Of a stretch of 64,000 nucleotides of DNA, positions 40,354 to 49,827 are shown piece after piece (the first letter of the stretch is position 1; every line of letters begins with the position of its first letter). The position numbers and the translations under genes are program-made. This DNA is from Methanothermobacter sp. (GTDB taxonomy: Archaea; Methanobacteriota; Methanobacteria; Methanobacteriales; Methanothermobacteraceae), in contig NZ_JASFYE010000002.1 in NCBI RefSeq assembly GCF_030055425.1, forward strand, positions 169,133 to 233,132. The letters are read 5' to 3'. Below the pieces are notes generated by a model that saw nothing but the letters and a program-made list of their open reading frames with translations, made no database searches and was not told where the DNA came from.

Positions 40354-41697
40354 TCACCCTATCATATTTTCAAGGTAAGCACGGGTCTTCTGATGGATCT
40401 GACGGGCCTCCTCGTCGGTCTTACCCTCAAGGGTTATCCTTATATATGGCTCTGTCCCTGAGGGCCTCACAAGAACCCAGCTTCCATCCTCCATTGATAT
40501 ACGGACCCCATCTATAGTGTTGATCTCCGTAGCGCCGGCAAATTCACGGCTGAGTTCAGAGGCCACCCTCTCCATCACTGGTGCCTTCCTATCATCGGGG
40601 CATGGAACCTTATCCCTTATATTTGGGTAGGAGGGCACCTCATCCAGGAGCACCGAAAGGGGACCCTTCCGTGAGATGAGCTCGGCCACCCTGAGGGCTG
40701 AGAGTATTCCATCGGGGCACATGCAGAAGTCAGGGTGCAGCCAGGTCCCTGATGGTTCTCCTCCGAAATCAGCGCCCTCCTCTGCGATGGAGTTTGCCAC
40801 ATGGACATCACCCACCCGTGTCCTTATGACCTGGCCGCAGTCTCCAAGGCATTCATCCACACAGAGGGATGCATCCACGGTTGTGATGATCTTGCCCCCT
40901 ATCTCCCTTGCCATGAGGGCAAGGAGTTTATCGAAACTTGCGAACCTTCCCCTGTCATCCACCGCGACCATCCTGTCGGCGTCACCATCATGGGCTATCC
41001 CCAGATCAGCCCCGGTTGACCTGACAGTATCCATGAGCTCAGAGAGGTTCTCAGGGACAGGTTCAGGGTCACGTCCAGGGAAAAACCCATCAGGCTGGGA
41101 ATTAAGGGTCACAACACTGCATCCTGCCATCCTGAATATGAGCGGTGATAGGTGGGAGGCTGCACCGCAGCCACAGTCAATTACAACCTTGAGGGGTCTT
41201 TCAATCTGGACCATCCCAGCGACGGCATCTGCATAGTCATCCCTGAGGTCAGCTTCCCTCACTGATCCGATACCATCCCACCTCCTCCTATTAAATTCTC
41301 CCGAATGAATGATTGACTCTATGACGCGCTCCTGTGATGGACTGTAGGCCATTCCATCAGGGTTCCAGAGCTTTATGCCATTGTAGGGGGCGGGGTTGTG
41401 GGAAGCGGTTATCATCACACCTGCTTCAGCACCCAGCCTTGAAGTGGCGTAACCAACAAGGGGTGTTGGCACCATTCCAAGTCTGATGACGTCACAGCCA
41501 CACTCGATTATCCCTGCAATCAGGGCACTTTCAAGGAGCTGGCTGGATGTTCTCGTGTCGTAGCCAACAACGACCTTCCCTTCTCCCAGGTGGGTTGCAA
41601 GGGCCCTTCCAACATCCACCGCAAGTTCAAGCGTCACCTTTTCCCCGAAGCGGCCCCTTATGCCAGATGTCCCGAATAATCTCTTTTTTTGCTTCAT
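40354..41697 (-). CDS. glmM: Phosphoglucosamine/phosphomannomutase paralog 2 (GlmM-like)
   Basis: 447 residues. RLFGTSGIRG start, active-site Ser in TASHNPAPYNGIKL, DGDADR metal loop, GGEPSGTW sugar loop and RPSGTEPYIR phosphate loop. Directly upstream of the GlmU-like gene, the order expected for UDP-N-acetylglucosamine synthesis. Shares a 137-bp identical tract with the gene at 34235. Confidence 0.9.
   Translation of the reverse strand: MKQKKRLFGTSGIRGRFGEKVTLELAVDVGRALATHLGEGKVVVGYDTRTSSQLLESALIAGIIECGCDVIRLGMVPTPLVGYATSRLGAEAGVMITASHNPAPYNGIKLWNPDGMAYSPSQERVIESIIHSGEFNRRRWDGIGSVREADLRDDYADAVAGMVQIERPLKVVIDCGCGAASHLSPLIFRMAGCSVVTLNSQPDGFFPGRDPEPVPENLSELMDTVRSTGADLGIAHDGDADRMVAVDDRGRFASFDKLLALMAREIGGKIITTVDASLCVDECLGDCGQVIRTRVGDVHVANSIAEEGADFGGEPSGTWLHPDFCMCPDGILSALRVAELISRKGPLSVLLDEVPSYPNIRDKVPCPDDRKAPVMERVASELSREFAGATEINTIDGVRISMEDGSWVLVRPSGTEPYIRITLEGKTDEEARQIHQKTRAYLENMIG
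40985..41121 (-). repeat. Second copy of the 137-bp identical tract
   Basis: Reverse complement of 34811-34947 without mismatch. After a single change (T for C) a further eight bases agree. Copies are about 6.2 kb apart and in opposite orientation, so recombination between them could also invert the interval. Confidence 0.92.
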
Positions 41698-41698
41698 T

Positions 41699-42928
41699 TT
41701 AAGCCCCGAATTTTTCCTTTCTGTTCATGAGGTCAAGGAGTATGTCCATGACATCAGATCCCCTTATCCTGCAGAGGCCACCAGCAGATGCGGCCCTCTC
41801 ACCGAATACACTCACATCATCAACCCTGACCTCTGGCCCGTTTATTGTGATGGGGACAGGGTCCCCTGTGTGGTCCATTACGGATACCGGTGTTGAATGA
41901 TCCGCAGTGAGTATGAAGTAGATGTCATCGCGTATAAGGTCACCGAGGATGGAGTCAACCCTCTCTATGAACTCAACCTTACCCTCAAGGTCCCCATCAT
42001 GACCAGCCTCGTCTGCACCATCTATGTTTATGAGCAGAAACTCGTATTCATCATCAAGGGCATCCTTTATCGCATTCTTTATACTCTCCAGGTCGGTGTC
42101 TGTACCACCGGTGGCCCCTTCAACATCAATCACATCCATTCCTGTGATGTGCCCTATACCCCTTATGAGGCCCGTTTCAGCGATACAGGCCGCTCTAAGA
42201 CCGTAGCGTTTCTCAAATTTTTCAACGTCAGGAACAGCACCCGCACCCCGTGGCAGTATTATATTTGCAGGCGCCTCCCCTTTTTTGATTCTTTCGGTGT
42301 TCACTGGATGGTCCCTGAGGATTTCATAGGATTCCCTCACAAGACTGTTAAGTATATCGGCGGTTTTCTGTGATTCAGGGGATCCATCAAGGGCCTTCAC
42401 CTTCTTTGGAGGCTTTCCTTCAGTCTTGGGGTCTGCATCTGATACGTTATCACCCAGCCCGGGACCCCTGAGGACCAGGACGGCCCTGTGGCCTGTTGAC
42501 TCCCTGAAGATTATTTCAACGTCCTCAAATCCATCGAGGGTCATTGAGTTGATGGTCTCAGCTATCTGGGATGTCCCTGACCTTATTCTTCCTGCCCTCC
42601 TGTCGGTTATCACAAGGTCATCGTCTGCGGTTGCAAAGTTGCATCTGAACGCAATGTCCCCTGGCCTCACATCCAGCCCCACACCAGCGGCCTCGAATGG
42701 GCCCCGTCCGGTGTATACACTGTAGGGGTCATATCCCAGTATTGAGAGGTGTGATGTGTCGCTTCCTGCACGGACCCCTGGTCTTATGGGATCCATTATA
42801 CCATTGATACCTGAACTGGCCAGCCTGTCCATATTAGGGGTTTCTGCGGCCTCAAGAGGTGTTTTATCCCCGAGGCTTTCAATGGGGCGGTCGGCCATTC
42901 CATCTATTATCATTATTACCCCTTTCAT
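41699..42928 (-). CDS. apgM: Archaeal cofactor-independent phosphoglycerate mutase
   Basis: 409 residues of the alkaline phosphatase superfamily. MIIDGMADRP and the nucleophile Ser in GSDTSHLSILGYDP are at the start; metal ligands recur in DGADEAGHDGD and TADHSTP. Interconverts 3- and 2-phosphoglycerate in gluconeogenesis. Ends two bases before the GlmM-like start. Confidence 0.93.
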   Translation of the reverse strand: MKGVIMIIDGMADRPIESLGDKTPLEAAETPNMDRLASSGINGIMDPIRPGVRAGSDTSHLSILGYDPYSVYTGRGPFEAAGVGLDVRPGDIAFRCNFATADDDLVITDRRAGRIRSGTSQIAETINSMTLDGFEDVEIIFRESTGHRAVLVLRGPGLGDNVSDADPKTEGKPPKKVKALDGSPESQKTADILNSLVRESYEILRDHPVNTERIKKGEAPANIILPRGAGAVPDVEKFEKRYGLRAACIAETGLIRGIGHITGMDVIDVEGATGGTDTDLESIKNAIKDALDDEYEFLLINIDGADEAGHDGDLEGKVEFIERVDSILGDLIRDDIYFILTADHSTPVSVMDHTGDPVPITINGPEVRVDDVSVFGERAASAGGLCRIRGSDVMDILLDLMNRKEKFGA

Positions 42929-42959
42929 GATTCACCCACCTTCCTAGATTTATGGATCT

Positions 42960-43643
42960 CTATGCTAATAAAATTCCTATAACTGCCCCTGTTACCGTTG
43001 CAAGGAGGTTAACATGCTCATTGTTGAGGTACTTCCTTCTCTCAAGGACGGCCCCCAGGAGGCTGTCCATGAAGCAGCCCACAGTACCTGCAATCACGGC
43101 TATTTTCATTGATTTAAATGGATCTGGACATACGCCAAGCAGAAAAGCTGATAAACCAATTATACCGGCCCCTACTATCCCCGCGGCGGTTCCAGCAACG
43201 GATATACCCCCATCTGTCCCGGGTTCCACCCTCTGGAGTGTTGTTATGAGGCGCGGCGTCTGCAGAATACCGATTTCACTTGCCATGGTATCGGCGGTCG
43301 CGGTTGCAACGGATCCTATGAACCCTCCGAAGAATCCATCATAGTATCCAAAGGCAGCCATTACAAAGGGCACTATTCCGTTGGATATGACATTCTTGGC
43401 ACTTCTTGTTCCCTCAAAAACTCCAATGTATTTCTTGTATTCATGCCTGTACTTTGTTGAGAGAAGGCCAAGGATCAGAAAAATAAAAATGAGGATCAAC
43501 CAGTTAAAACCGGCAGATAATATTATGAGCAAGCCCATAAGGACCATGAAGAGGGATCCCCATACATCAAGCGCACCTCTCTGGTATGTTAAAAATCCAA
43601 TGAATACGCACAGAAGCACGTATCCAATGTTAAGGTCTGTCAT
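42960..43643 (-). CDS. DUF92 family integral membrane protein
   Basis: 227 residues with about six hydrophobic segments. SAKNVISNGIVP, ASEIGIL, TPRLITTLQRVEPGTDGGIS are hallmarks of the DUF92/TMEM19 family, whose plant member VTE6 phosphorylates phytyl phosphate. A role in prenyl-lipid phosphate metabolism would suit an archaeon but is inference. Confidence 0.82.
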   Translation of the reverse strand: MTDLNIGYVLLCVFIGFLTYQRGALDVWGSLFMVLMGLLIILSAGFNWLILIFIFLILGLLSTKYRHEYKKYIGVFEGTRSAKNVISNGIVPFVMAAFGYYDGFFGGFIGSVATATADTMASEIGILQTPRLITTLQRVEPGTDGGISVAGTAAGIVGAGIIGLSAFLLGVCPDPFKSMKIAVIAGTVGCFMDSLLGAVLERRKYLNNEHVNLLATVTGAVIGILLA

Positions 43644-43662
43644 GGGGGTCCCGGTCCATTTT

Positions 43663-44250
43663 TCAGGCTGGTTCCTCTAGAACCCTTGTTTTTATTATCT
43701 CAACCCTCTTGAGGGGGTATATCTTCTTTGCCTGGTGGTATATCTCTGAGGCGATCTTTCCTGTTACAATCCCCTCAACGAATTCCTCGAAGGTCTTTTC
43801 AGAGGCTATCTCCTTCACGTGTTCCTCTATGCTCTGCCTCATGTATTTCTGCTGTGAGGACTTGGCCCTCCTGATTGTTATGGCCAGTGGATGGACCTTG
43901 AGTTTGTAACCATCCTTTGTTTCAACTATAACCGGGGCATCGACCCTGCTCGTACCCCTCCTTATCATGCTCCTGACGTAGTCTGTTGTGACCTGGTGGC
44001 CTATGAATTTGGTGGTCGCCTCACTTCCGGCAACGTTGTTTATCTGGAACTTCAGTTTGACGTACTGCTTTGAAAAGTCGCCTGTCAGTTCCCTCATTGT
44101 TGCCTCAACCCTCCTCTTGAGGAGGAAATCAGGGTCCCTTGATGGTGTTGTCCCTATATCGTTTTCTCCAAACATTTTAGGACTCTTTATCACATACCAT
44201 TTCTTCTCTTTCCATGTATCACGTACTCTCCTTCTTCGAGCCTTTGCCAT
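43663..44250 (-). CDS. rps3ae: Ribosomal protein S3Ae (eS1)
   Basis: 195 residues, basic N-terminus (AKARRRRVRDTWKEKKWY) then the eS1 core with KFIGHQVTTDYVRSMIRRG and IRRAKSSQQKYMRQSI. Small-subunit protein near the mRNA exit in archaea and eukaryotes. Preceded on its strand by AGGTGAT-type ribosome site. The 230 bases upstream hold no gene that I can support. Confidence 0.94.
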   Translation of the reverse strand: MAKARRRRVRDTWKEKKWYVIKSPKMFGENDIGTTPSRDPDFLLKRRVEATMRELTGDFSKQYVKLKFQINNVAGSEATTKFIGHQVTTDYVRSMIRRGTSRVDAPVIVETKDGYKLKVHPLAITIRRAKSSQQKYMRQSIEEHVKEIASEKTFEEFVEGIVTGKIASEIYHQAKKIYPLKRVEIIKTRVLEEPA

Positions 44251-44480
44251 TATATCACCTTAAATTTAACACCGTAAAAACAGCTGGTTTAATATAATTC
44301 AAAAAATTCATCTTAACTGGTTAAACCATGATAGGAAGTTTCTACACCGCCAGTTATGAATAGTCTATAATTATGATGAGGCAGTATTTAAACCTTGACA
44401 TCATGAGGGTATATGGTTCACCTTAAGCGGGGATTCACCTGCTGTGCGGGGTCCAATTTTGTGGAGTGCGTCAGGGATCT

Positions 44481-44810
44481 TCATATGGGGGAGTTCATGA
44501 ATTCAAAGTGCCTCACCCACCTTTCCAGGACCTCACCAACCGGCCCCTCATCGGCCACAAATTTCAAACCAGCATCATCGATTCCCATCTTCCCTTTCAA
44601 GCCCACCTGGACCGCTATTACAACATCACAGTCCATTATGGAATCGAGAACCTTTCTCCACTGATGCTTATCACCTTCAGAGATATCAACCGTTCTCTCC
44701 TCCACGAATTCCATTTTTCCATCACTGTAATCATATATTAAAAGTTTTGATGCCCTTCCAAAGTGGAGGTCCACCTCCTCCCCGCTGGAGGAGGCGACTG
44801 CTACCCTCAT
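44481..44810 (-). CDS. NifX/NifB-type iron-molybdenum cofactor domain protein (standalone)
   Basis: 109 residues: MRVAVASSSGEEVDLHFGRA opens the dinitrogenase cofactor-binding fold. A second member, far from nif and in a cluster with an iron-sulfur flavoprotein (one base apart). Such small proteins are often linked to iron-sulfur or metal cofactor handling outside nitrogen fixation. Ligand unknown. Confidence 0.85.
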   Translation of the reverse strand: MRVAVASSSGEEVDLHFGRASKLLIYDYSDGKMEFVEERTVDISEGDKHQWRKVLDSIMDCDVVIAVQVGLKGKMGIDDAGLKFVADEGPVGEVLERWVRHFEFMNSPI

Positions 44811-44811
44811 A

Positions 44812-45390
44812 TTACTCCCCGCTGTGAATCCTCTTTATGAGTTCGGCCACGTTTTCCCCGAAGCGCCTTATGGTTTCGATTCCCTCATCATCATCCTCAA
44901 CCTCGCCTGGGGCCCATCCAAATACCATGTTCCAGTAGGTTGAACCGGGGACTATCATGTCATTTATGAAGTAGAACATGAGGAGTTCCTGTATCGTTGC
45001 TGTGTGGCCTCCCCTCCTTGCAACTGCGATGGGGCCCCCAACCTTCCAGCTCAGGAAGCCGTCTGATACCCTTGAAACCATTCCGATACGCTGCAGGGCT
45101 GACATGAGGTCACCCCTGGCTGTGCCAAAGTAGACAGGGGTTGCAACTATAAACCCATCGGCCTCCCTTATCCTGTCAATTATCCCGTTGAGGCCATCGT
45201 CGATCTTGCAGCGGTGCTTCTTTGCACAGCTGAGGCAGGCCCGGCAGGACTCTATATTCATCCCCCGGAGGGATACTATCTCACATTCAACACCACGACT
45301 CTCCACCGCATCCCTGCAGTGCTCAAGGACCATCATGGTGTTACTTTTCTTCCTTGGACTTGCAGATATCATTAAAACCTTCAAGGACAT
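44812..45390 (-). CDS. Iron-sulfur flavoprotein (NADPH-dependent FMN reductase family)
   Basis: 192 residues. FMN fold start (KVLMISASPRKKSNT) and a compact cluster motif CRACLSCAKKHRC, as in the Isf flavoproteins of methanogens that bind FMN and [4Fe-4S] and accept ferredoxin electrons. GTPVYFGTARG-like ATPVYFGTARGDL binds FMN phosphate region. Overlaps the upstream nucleoside phosphorylase by ten bases. Confidence 0.87.
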   Translation of the reverse strand: MSLKVLMISASPRKKSNTMMVLEHCRDAVESRGVECEIVSLRGMNIESCRACLSCAKKHRCKIDDGLNGIIDRIREADGFIVATPVYFGTARGDLMSALQRIGMVSRVSDGFLSWKVGGPIAVARRGGHTATIQELLMFYFINDMIVPGSTYWNMVFGWAPGEVEDDDEGIETIRRFGENVAELIKRIHSGE

Positions 45391-46166
45391 TCCTCCATAT
45401 TTTCATTAACATCAGCGCCGCTGAGGGCACTCTGACAGCTACAGGTAGGCTCGCCGGGAAGCTTCAAAATTGCCCCCTCAAGCGTTTCTATGAGATCCTC
45501 CCTCCTCTCTTCCATAACCTCAAAAACCTCTGTGATGGTGAGCTTTGAGGGTGATATGGATGCAGCGTAGTTTGAGACCAGGCATATGCTTGCATAGCAC
45601 ATCTCGAGTTCCCTTGCAAGCACGGCTTCGGGGATTCCGGTCATCCCAACAACGGTGCCCCCGAGTGACTGGAACATCCTTATCTCGGCGGCTGTTTCAA
45701 ACCGCGGCCCCTCGGTGCAGACGTATACTCCTCCATCAACGGCGTCTGATGAATTCACCAGAGCAGAGCGGAGGTCCCTGCAGTAGGGCTCCGTCATGTC
45801 CACGTGGACTGTCCTCTCATCATAGAATGTTGAGGGCCTGCTTTTTGTGAAGTCCAGGAAGTCGTCCGGGACGACAAATTCCCCGGGCCCTATGGATTCT
45901 TCAAGGGAACCCACAGCGTTTGTTGCTAGTATCTGCCTGACACCCAGCTTCTTCAGGCCCCAGATGTTTGCCCTGTAGTTGACCATGTGGGGTGGGCTCT
46001 CATGGCCCCGGGAGTGCCTAGGCATGAATGCCACATCCCTGTCATGAAGCCTGAAAACTGATATTTCAGGTGTTCTGCCGTATGGTGTCTCCAAGGATTC
46101 CCTTCCGATTATCCTTCCATGCTCCACTATCTCGTATACCCCTGTGCCTCCGATGAGCCCTATCAT
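45381..46166 (-). CDS. Methylthioadenosine/methylthioinosine phosphorylase family protein
   Basis: 261 residues, purine phosphorylase of the MTAP group: LIGGTGVYEI, FMPRHSRGHESPPHMVNYRA, TNAVGSLEE, CTEGPRFETAAEIRM and MTGIPEAVLARE. It splits methylthio-nucleosides with phosphate. In methanogens the inosine form (MTIP) is described, so that substrate is likely. The C-terminus has an extra Cys-containing tail (PTCSCQS). Confidence 0.88.
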   Translation of the reverse strand: MIGLIGGTGVYEIVEHGRIIGRESLETPYGRTPEISVFRLHDRDVAFMPRHSRGHESPPHMVNYRANIWGLKKLGVRQILATNAVGSLEESIGPGEFVVPDDFLDFTKSRPSTFYDERTVHVDMTEPYCRDLRSALVNSSDAVDGGVYVCTEGPRFETAAEIRMFQSLGGTVVGMTGIPEAVLARELEMCYASICLVSNYAASISPSKLTITEVFEVMEERREDLIETLEGAILKLPGEPTCSCQSALSGADVNENMEECP

Positions 46167-46181
46167 TGATTCACCGCCAGC

Positions 46182-47639
46182 CTATCCCTTTGCAACTCCC
46201 AGTGGAAGCATCCTTGCAACAAGCCTGGATATGCCGGTCTCATGGGCTGTCCTGACCACCAGGTCAACATCCTTGTAGGCACCGGGGGCCTCCTCTGCAA
46301 CCACTGGCATGGATGTTGCCCTCACATAGATGCCCTCACTTTCAAGTTTCCTCTGAACCTCCTCTCCACGGTAGGTTTTCTTTGCACCGGCCCGGCTCAT
46401 CTTTCTTCCTGCCCCGTGGGCGGTCGAACCGAAGGTTTCCTCCATTGCAACTTCTGTTCCATGGAGTAGATACGATGATGTCCCCATGGTACCTGGAATT
46501 ATGACTGGCTGACCGATCTTTCTGTATTCGCCGGGAATCTCCTTTCTGCCTGGCCCAAAGGCCCTTGTGGCTCCCTTACGGTGGACGAAGAGCTCTGTAT
46601 CACGTCCCTTTACAGTGTGAACCTCCCTCTTTGCTATGTTATGTGCAACGTCATAGACGATCTCCATCTCCATGTCCTCTGCACTCATCCCGAAGACACT
46701 TTCAAAGGACTCCCTCACCCAGTGGACGATCATCTGACGGTTGGCCCAGGCATAGTTGGCTGCGGCTGCCATGGCCTGGAAGTAATCCATGGCCTCATCA
46801 GAGTCCACCGGGGCGCAGGCAAGCTGCCTGTCAGGTATGTTTATCTTGTACCTCCTGTATGCCTTGTCCATGAGCCTCAGGTAGTCTGAGCATACCTGGT
46901 GGCCGCATCCCCTTGAACCTGAGTGTATCATAACGGCGACCTTGCCGGGGCTCACACCGTAGGCGGCGGCTGCCTCCTCGTCGAATATTTCATCTATCAT
47001 CTGGACCTCCAGGAAGTGGTTACCTGATCCAAGGGATCCCAGTTGGGGTATGCCTCTCTTCTTGGCCTTATCGCTGACCTTATCTGCACTGGCATCATCC
47101 ATTTTGCCGTTCTCCTCCAGGAATTTGAGGTCCTGATCCCATCCGTATCCATTTTCAACGGCCCATTCGGCCCCGTTTTCAAGAACCTCATCGATTTCAC
47201 CGGGCCTGAGCCTTATCTTTCCCTTGCTCCCAACACCTGATGGTACGTTGGTGAAGAGGGTGTTTATGAGTTCCTTTATCTTTGGCCTCACATCCTCATG
47301 GTCCAGATTGGTCCTGACCATGCGGACACCACAGTTTATGTCGAATCCAACACCCCCGGGGCTTATGACTCCTGTGCGGGCGCTGAATGCACCCACACCC
47401 CCTATGCTGAACCCGTATCCGAAGTGTATATCTGGAAGTCCAATTGAGAACTTCTGGATCCCGGGGAGGCATGCAACGTTTGCCACCTGATCAACCGCCC
47501 CCTTCTCAAGGTCACTGAGGGCCTCATCCTTCAGGAATATTCTTCCAGGAACCCTCATTCCCTTTTTGTATGATGTTGGAACTTCCCAGACGGATTCTCT
47601 CACCTTAACCAGATCTTCCCTTATATCCATACGCATCAT
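46182..47639 (-). CDS. rtcB: RNA-splicing ligase RtcB
   Basis: 485 residues, no intein. Joins 2',3'-cyclic phosphate and 5'-OH RNA ends, including tRNA halves after intron removal. Metal ligands: C in DINCGVRM, H in [12 protein letters not shown] and HSGSRGCGH; the guanylylated His is in [13 protein letters not shown]. An intron-containing tRNA-Met in this window is a natural substrate. The archease gene is directly upstream. Confidence 0.95.
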   Translation of the reverse strand: MMRMDIREDLVKVRESVWEVPTSYKKGMRVPGRIFLKDEALSDLEKGAVDQVANVACLPGIQKFSIGLPDIHFGYGFSIGGVGAFSARTGVISPGGVGFDINCGVRMVRTNLDHEDVRPKIKELINTLFTNVPSGVGSKGKIRLRPGEIDEVLENGAEWAVENGYGWDQDLKFLEENGKMDDASADKVSDKAKKRGIPQLGSLGSGNHFLEVQMIDEIFDEEAAAAYGVSPGKVAVMIHSGSRGCGHQVCSDYLRLMDKAYRRYKINIPDRQLACAPVDSDEAMDYFQAMAAAANYAWANRQMIVHWVRESFESVFGMSAEDMEMEIVYDVAHNIAKREVHTVKGRDTELFVHRKGATRAFGPGRKEIPGEYRKIGQPVIIPGTMGTSSYLLHGTEVAMEETFGSTAHGAGRKMSRAGAKKTYRGEEVQRKLESEGIYVRATSMPVVAEEAPGAYKDVDLVVRTAHETGISRLVARMLPLGVAKG

Positions 47640-47654
47640 CTCTCTACTTATAAA

Positions 47655-48077
47655 TCACAGGTCCAGAATAACTCTTGCCTTCATCAAGCCATTCTCTTCA
47701 AGGATATCCATCATGTGAAAGGTCACGGCCTTAACCTCATCACGCCTCTCATGGTGGTCCTTGATCACCTCTCCTGAGGCTTTACCACTGAGCCGCAGAC
47801 CATCATCATCTTCAGTTATCTTAACTTTGAACTTACTGAATAAAATAAATTCAGTGTCATGTATAAAGAGGAGTTCATCAAGCCAGTCATAGAGTAGCGA
47901 AACCATATCCTCGGATTTTATTTCCACCCTCCTGCTTTCCTCTGCTTTGACAAGTGATGTGTCTGTCATTATCTCGAACATTGCAAGGGCGGCATTTTCA
48001 AACACCTCCTCGGGTGTACGGCCATAGGCCCAGTATCCTGCATCTGCAGTAACATCAAAGAATTCAAACCTTTTCAT
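47655..48077 (-). CDS. Archease, RtcB activator
   Basis: 140 residues. EFFDVTADAGYWAYGRTPEE with conserved acidic residues and LLYDWLDELLFIHDTE match archease, which promotes RtcB guanylylation and turnover with metal ions. 15 bases before rtcB on the same strand. Confidence 0.93.
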   Translation of the reverse strand: MKRFEFFDVTADAGYWAYGRTPEEVFENAALAMFEIMTDTSLVKAEESRRVEIKSEDMVSLLYDWLDELLFIHDTEFILFSKFKVKITEDDDGLRLSGKASGEVIKDHHERRDEVKAVTFHMMDILEENGLMKARVILDL

Positions 48078-48159
48078 GGGGGACTCTCCATTTATCTGAT
48101 TCAGAGGGCAATGATTATTTCATTCACTGGTTAGTTTTCAGATGCTCTCTATCTCTTTT

Positions 48160-48167
48160 TTTAAATA
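48160..48167 (+). promoter_or_regulatory. TATA box for the 56-residue membrane protein
   Basis: TTTAAATA, 33-40 bases before the ATG at 48201 and preceded by a T-rich run. Places transcription start near 48190 and gives a short leader with GGAGTGAT. Confidence 0.55.
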
Positions 48168-48200
48168 AATCTCCGGCGAAGATGATAGTGGAGTGATAGT

Positions 48201-48371
48201 ATGCACAGTCTCAGGAAACCAAACAGTATCAGGAGAAGGTTCTGGCTGCTGACGGTGGCCGGTGTTGATGCAAGGTCATTCATCTTAATTTCAGTTGTGA
48301 TCTCTGTCGTAGTGTGGGGCCTTCTCATGGTGGCGGCAGGGGCCAACTCCAACTGCCCAGCAGGGGTCTGA
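48201..48371 (+). CDS. Predicted 56-residue membrane protein
   Basis: ATG 48201 opens 56 codons; GGAGTGAT lies three bases upstream and a TATA box at 48160-48167. Basic N-terminus MHSLRKPNSIRRRFWLL, a hydrophobic helix at about 28-46 (ILISVVISVVVWGLLMVAAG) and a short tail with one Cys (NSNCPAGV). The stop TGA abuts the opposing cdc6 stop exactly (TGATCA). Sec61 beta was considered but its signature is absent. Function unknown. Confidence 0.68.
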   Translation: MHSLRKPNSIRRRFWLLTVAGVDARSFILISVVISVVVWGLLMVAAGANSNCPAGV

Positions 48372-49505
48372 TCAGTCCAGGCACCTCTTAAGTTCCTCTC
48401 TGCTGAATCTGGGGATCACAATCCTCGAATTACCACGAACACCCTTACCTGTCAGTCTCGTGTCAATGAGCCTCAGAAATTCCAGCTTCTCAATTGTCCT
48501 GTTGAATGACGAGTAACTAGCCCCTGTCCTCTCATGGAAGAGCTCATAGAGCCTGCCGGCGGTTATGTCGTCATCCTCTGCCTCAATTATACTGATGAGA
48601 AACTCCCTTTCCTGACTGTTGAGTGTCCTCACGGTGTGCATGAGGTTAACAGGCCCGGTGCTCCTCACAGCTCTTTCAAGGTGTTCCTCGGTTATTACAG
48701 GTGAGGCATCGGCCTCTGCAAGGTTGCCGCATACCCTCAGGAGGTCTATGCCATAGCGCAGGTCCCCGGTATCCACGGTGTGATCGGTTATTCTCTCTAT
48801 GAGTTCATCTGAGATTACACCTGGATAGAAGCCCACCCTCACACGATCTCTGAGGATATTGAATATCTCCTCGCGGGTGTAGGGTGGGAATATGATCTCC
48901 TGGGGTATGAATATGGAGTTGACGTTTTTATCAAGGGCGTACCTGAATTCAATGTCAGATAAAACCGCGAATACACCGGTTCTTACACCCTCAAACACCT
49001 CATGGGCCCTCAGTATATCGTAAAGGACCTTGTTGGCGTTTTTACTGTAAAAGAGGTGGTTTATATCATCCAGGGCCACCACTAGTGCCCTGTTTTCACT
49101 GGCCAGGTGCTGCATTATCGCCTGGTAGATCCTGGAGAAAGGTACACCTGTTTCAGGGGGCTGGTGCCCGAATATTTTGCTGTAGATCTGTGAGAAGATG
49201 CCGAATCTTGTGGTGTGAAGCTGACAGTTTATATAGCAGCAGACAACGTTTTCTGATGTTGACTCAACCATTTCAAAGATCTTCTTTATGGCGGTGGTCT
49301 TACCTGTTGCACAGGACCCCAGTATGACGGCATTCACGGGCCTTCCATTCCTCAGCGCAGGCCTTATGCAGACTGCAAGGGCCTCCATCTGGGATTCCCT
49401 GTACCTGTAGTTCTCAGGGACATAGTCCGGGTCAAAGGCATTCACGTCCCTGAAGATGGTTTCATCGTGAAGCAGTATATCCCTTATATCCTTCATATCC
49501 TTCAC
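48372..49505 (-). CDS. cdc6: Orc1/Cdc6 family replication initiator (Cdc6-2 type)
   Basis: 377 residues: AAA+ ATPase with Walker A GSCATGKTT, Walker B VVALDDIN, then sensor and lid helices and a C-terminal winged helix (LYELFHERTGASYSSFNRTI). Binds origins or modulates the MCM helicase. The odd Walker B (DDIN instead of DE) matches the second Methanothermobacter paralog as I remember it. No origin repeats are visible nearby. Confidence 0.9.
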   Translation of the reverse strand: MKDMKDIRDILLHDETIFRDVNAFDPDYVPENYRYRESQMEALAVCIRPALRNGRPVNAVILGSCATGKTTAIKKIFEMVESTSENVVCCYINCQLHTTRFGIFSQIYSKIFGHQPPETGVPFSRIYQAIMQHLASENRALVVALDDINHLFYSKNANKVLYDILRAHEVFEGVRTGVFAVLSDIEFRYALDKNVNSIFIPQEIIFPPYTREEIFNILRDRVRVGFYPGVISDELIERITDHTVDTGDLRYGIDLLRVCGNLAEADASPVITEEHLERAVRSTGPVNLMHTVRTLNSQEREFLISIIEAEDDDITAGRLYELFHERTGASYSSFNRTIEKLEFLRLIDTRLTGKGVRGNSRIVIPRFSREELKRCLD

Positions 49506-49827
49506 AGCTTATTTTAAATGGGCATGTAGATTTTTTGCAGGAGCACATCAGGATCCTCAGAATGATTTATCTGGTAAGGACTTAATAAGGTTTTATCTGG
49601 ATCAGCCAGTATAAGAAGATATGCTGGATCATTTAAAATCAATAATTAGACTCACCTTTATTGATTGAACTTGTTGTTACATGAACTGCAGGCCCTCACA
49701 GCAGCATGAATTCAGACCCTCATAAACGTATGATTTATAACCGTAAAGAATGCTGGCAGACATAGTATCTGGTCCTTTCTTTCGTATTTCAATTGACATG
49801 GGTACCTGTGTGGCTTCCATAAAGCAG
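49506..49827. other. Spacer without a supported gene
   Basis: 322 bases, AT-rich near cdc6 (ATTTTAAATG at 49511-49520). TTTATCTGG occurs twice (about 49566 and 49592). No origin-type repeat pairs, tRNA or ribosome-site-backed frame was found. A 19-codon frame near 49710 has no supporting signal. Confidence 0.5.

Noticed and set aside
44281..44335. TTAACTGGTTAA as a palindromic operator upstream of S3Ae
   Set aside because: Arms are not fully complementary and no second copy is nearby.
46182..47639. Intein in rtcB
   Set aside because: 485 residues and continuous family motifs leave no room for an intein.
49506..49827. Replication origin next to cdc6
   Set aside because: No repeated origin-box pairs or long AT-rich unwinding element; only short coincidental repeats.
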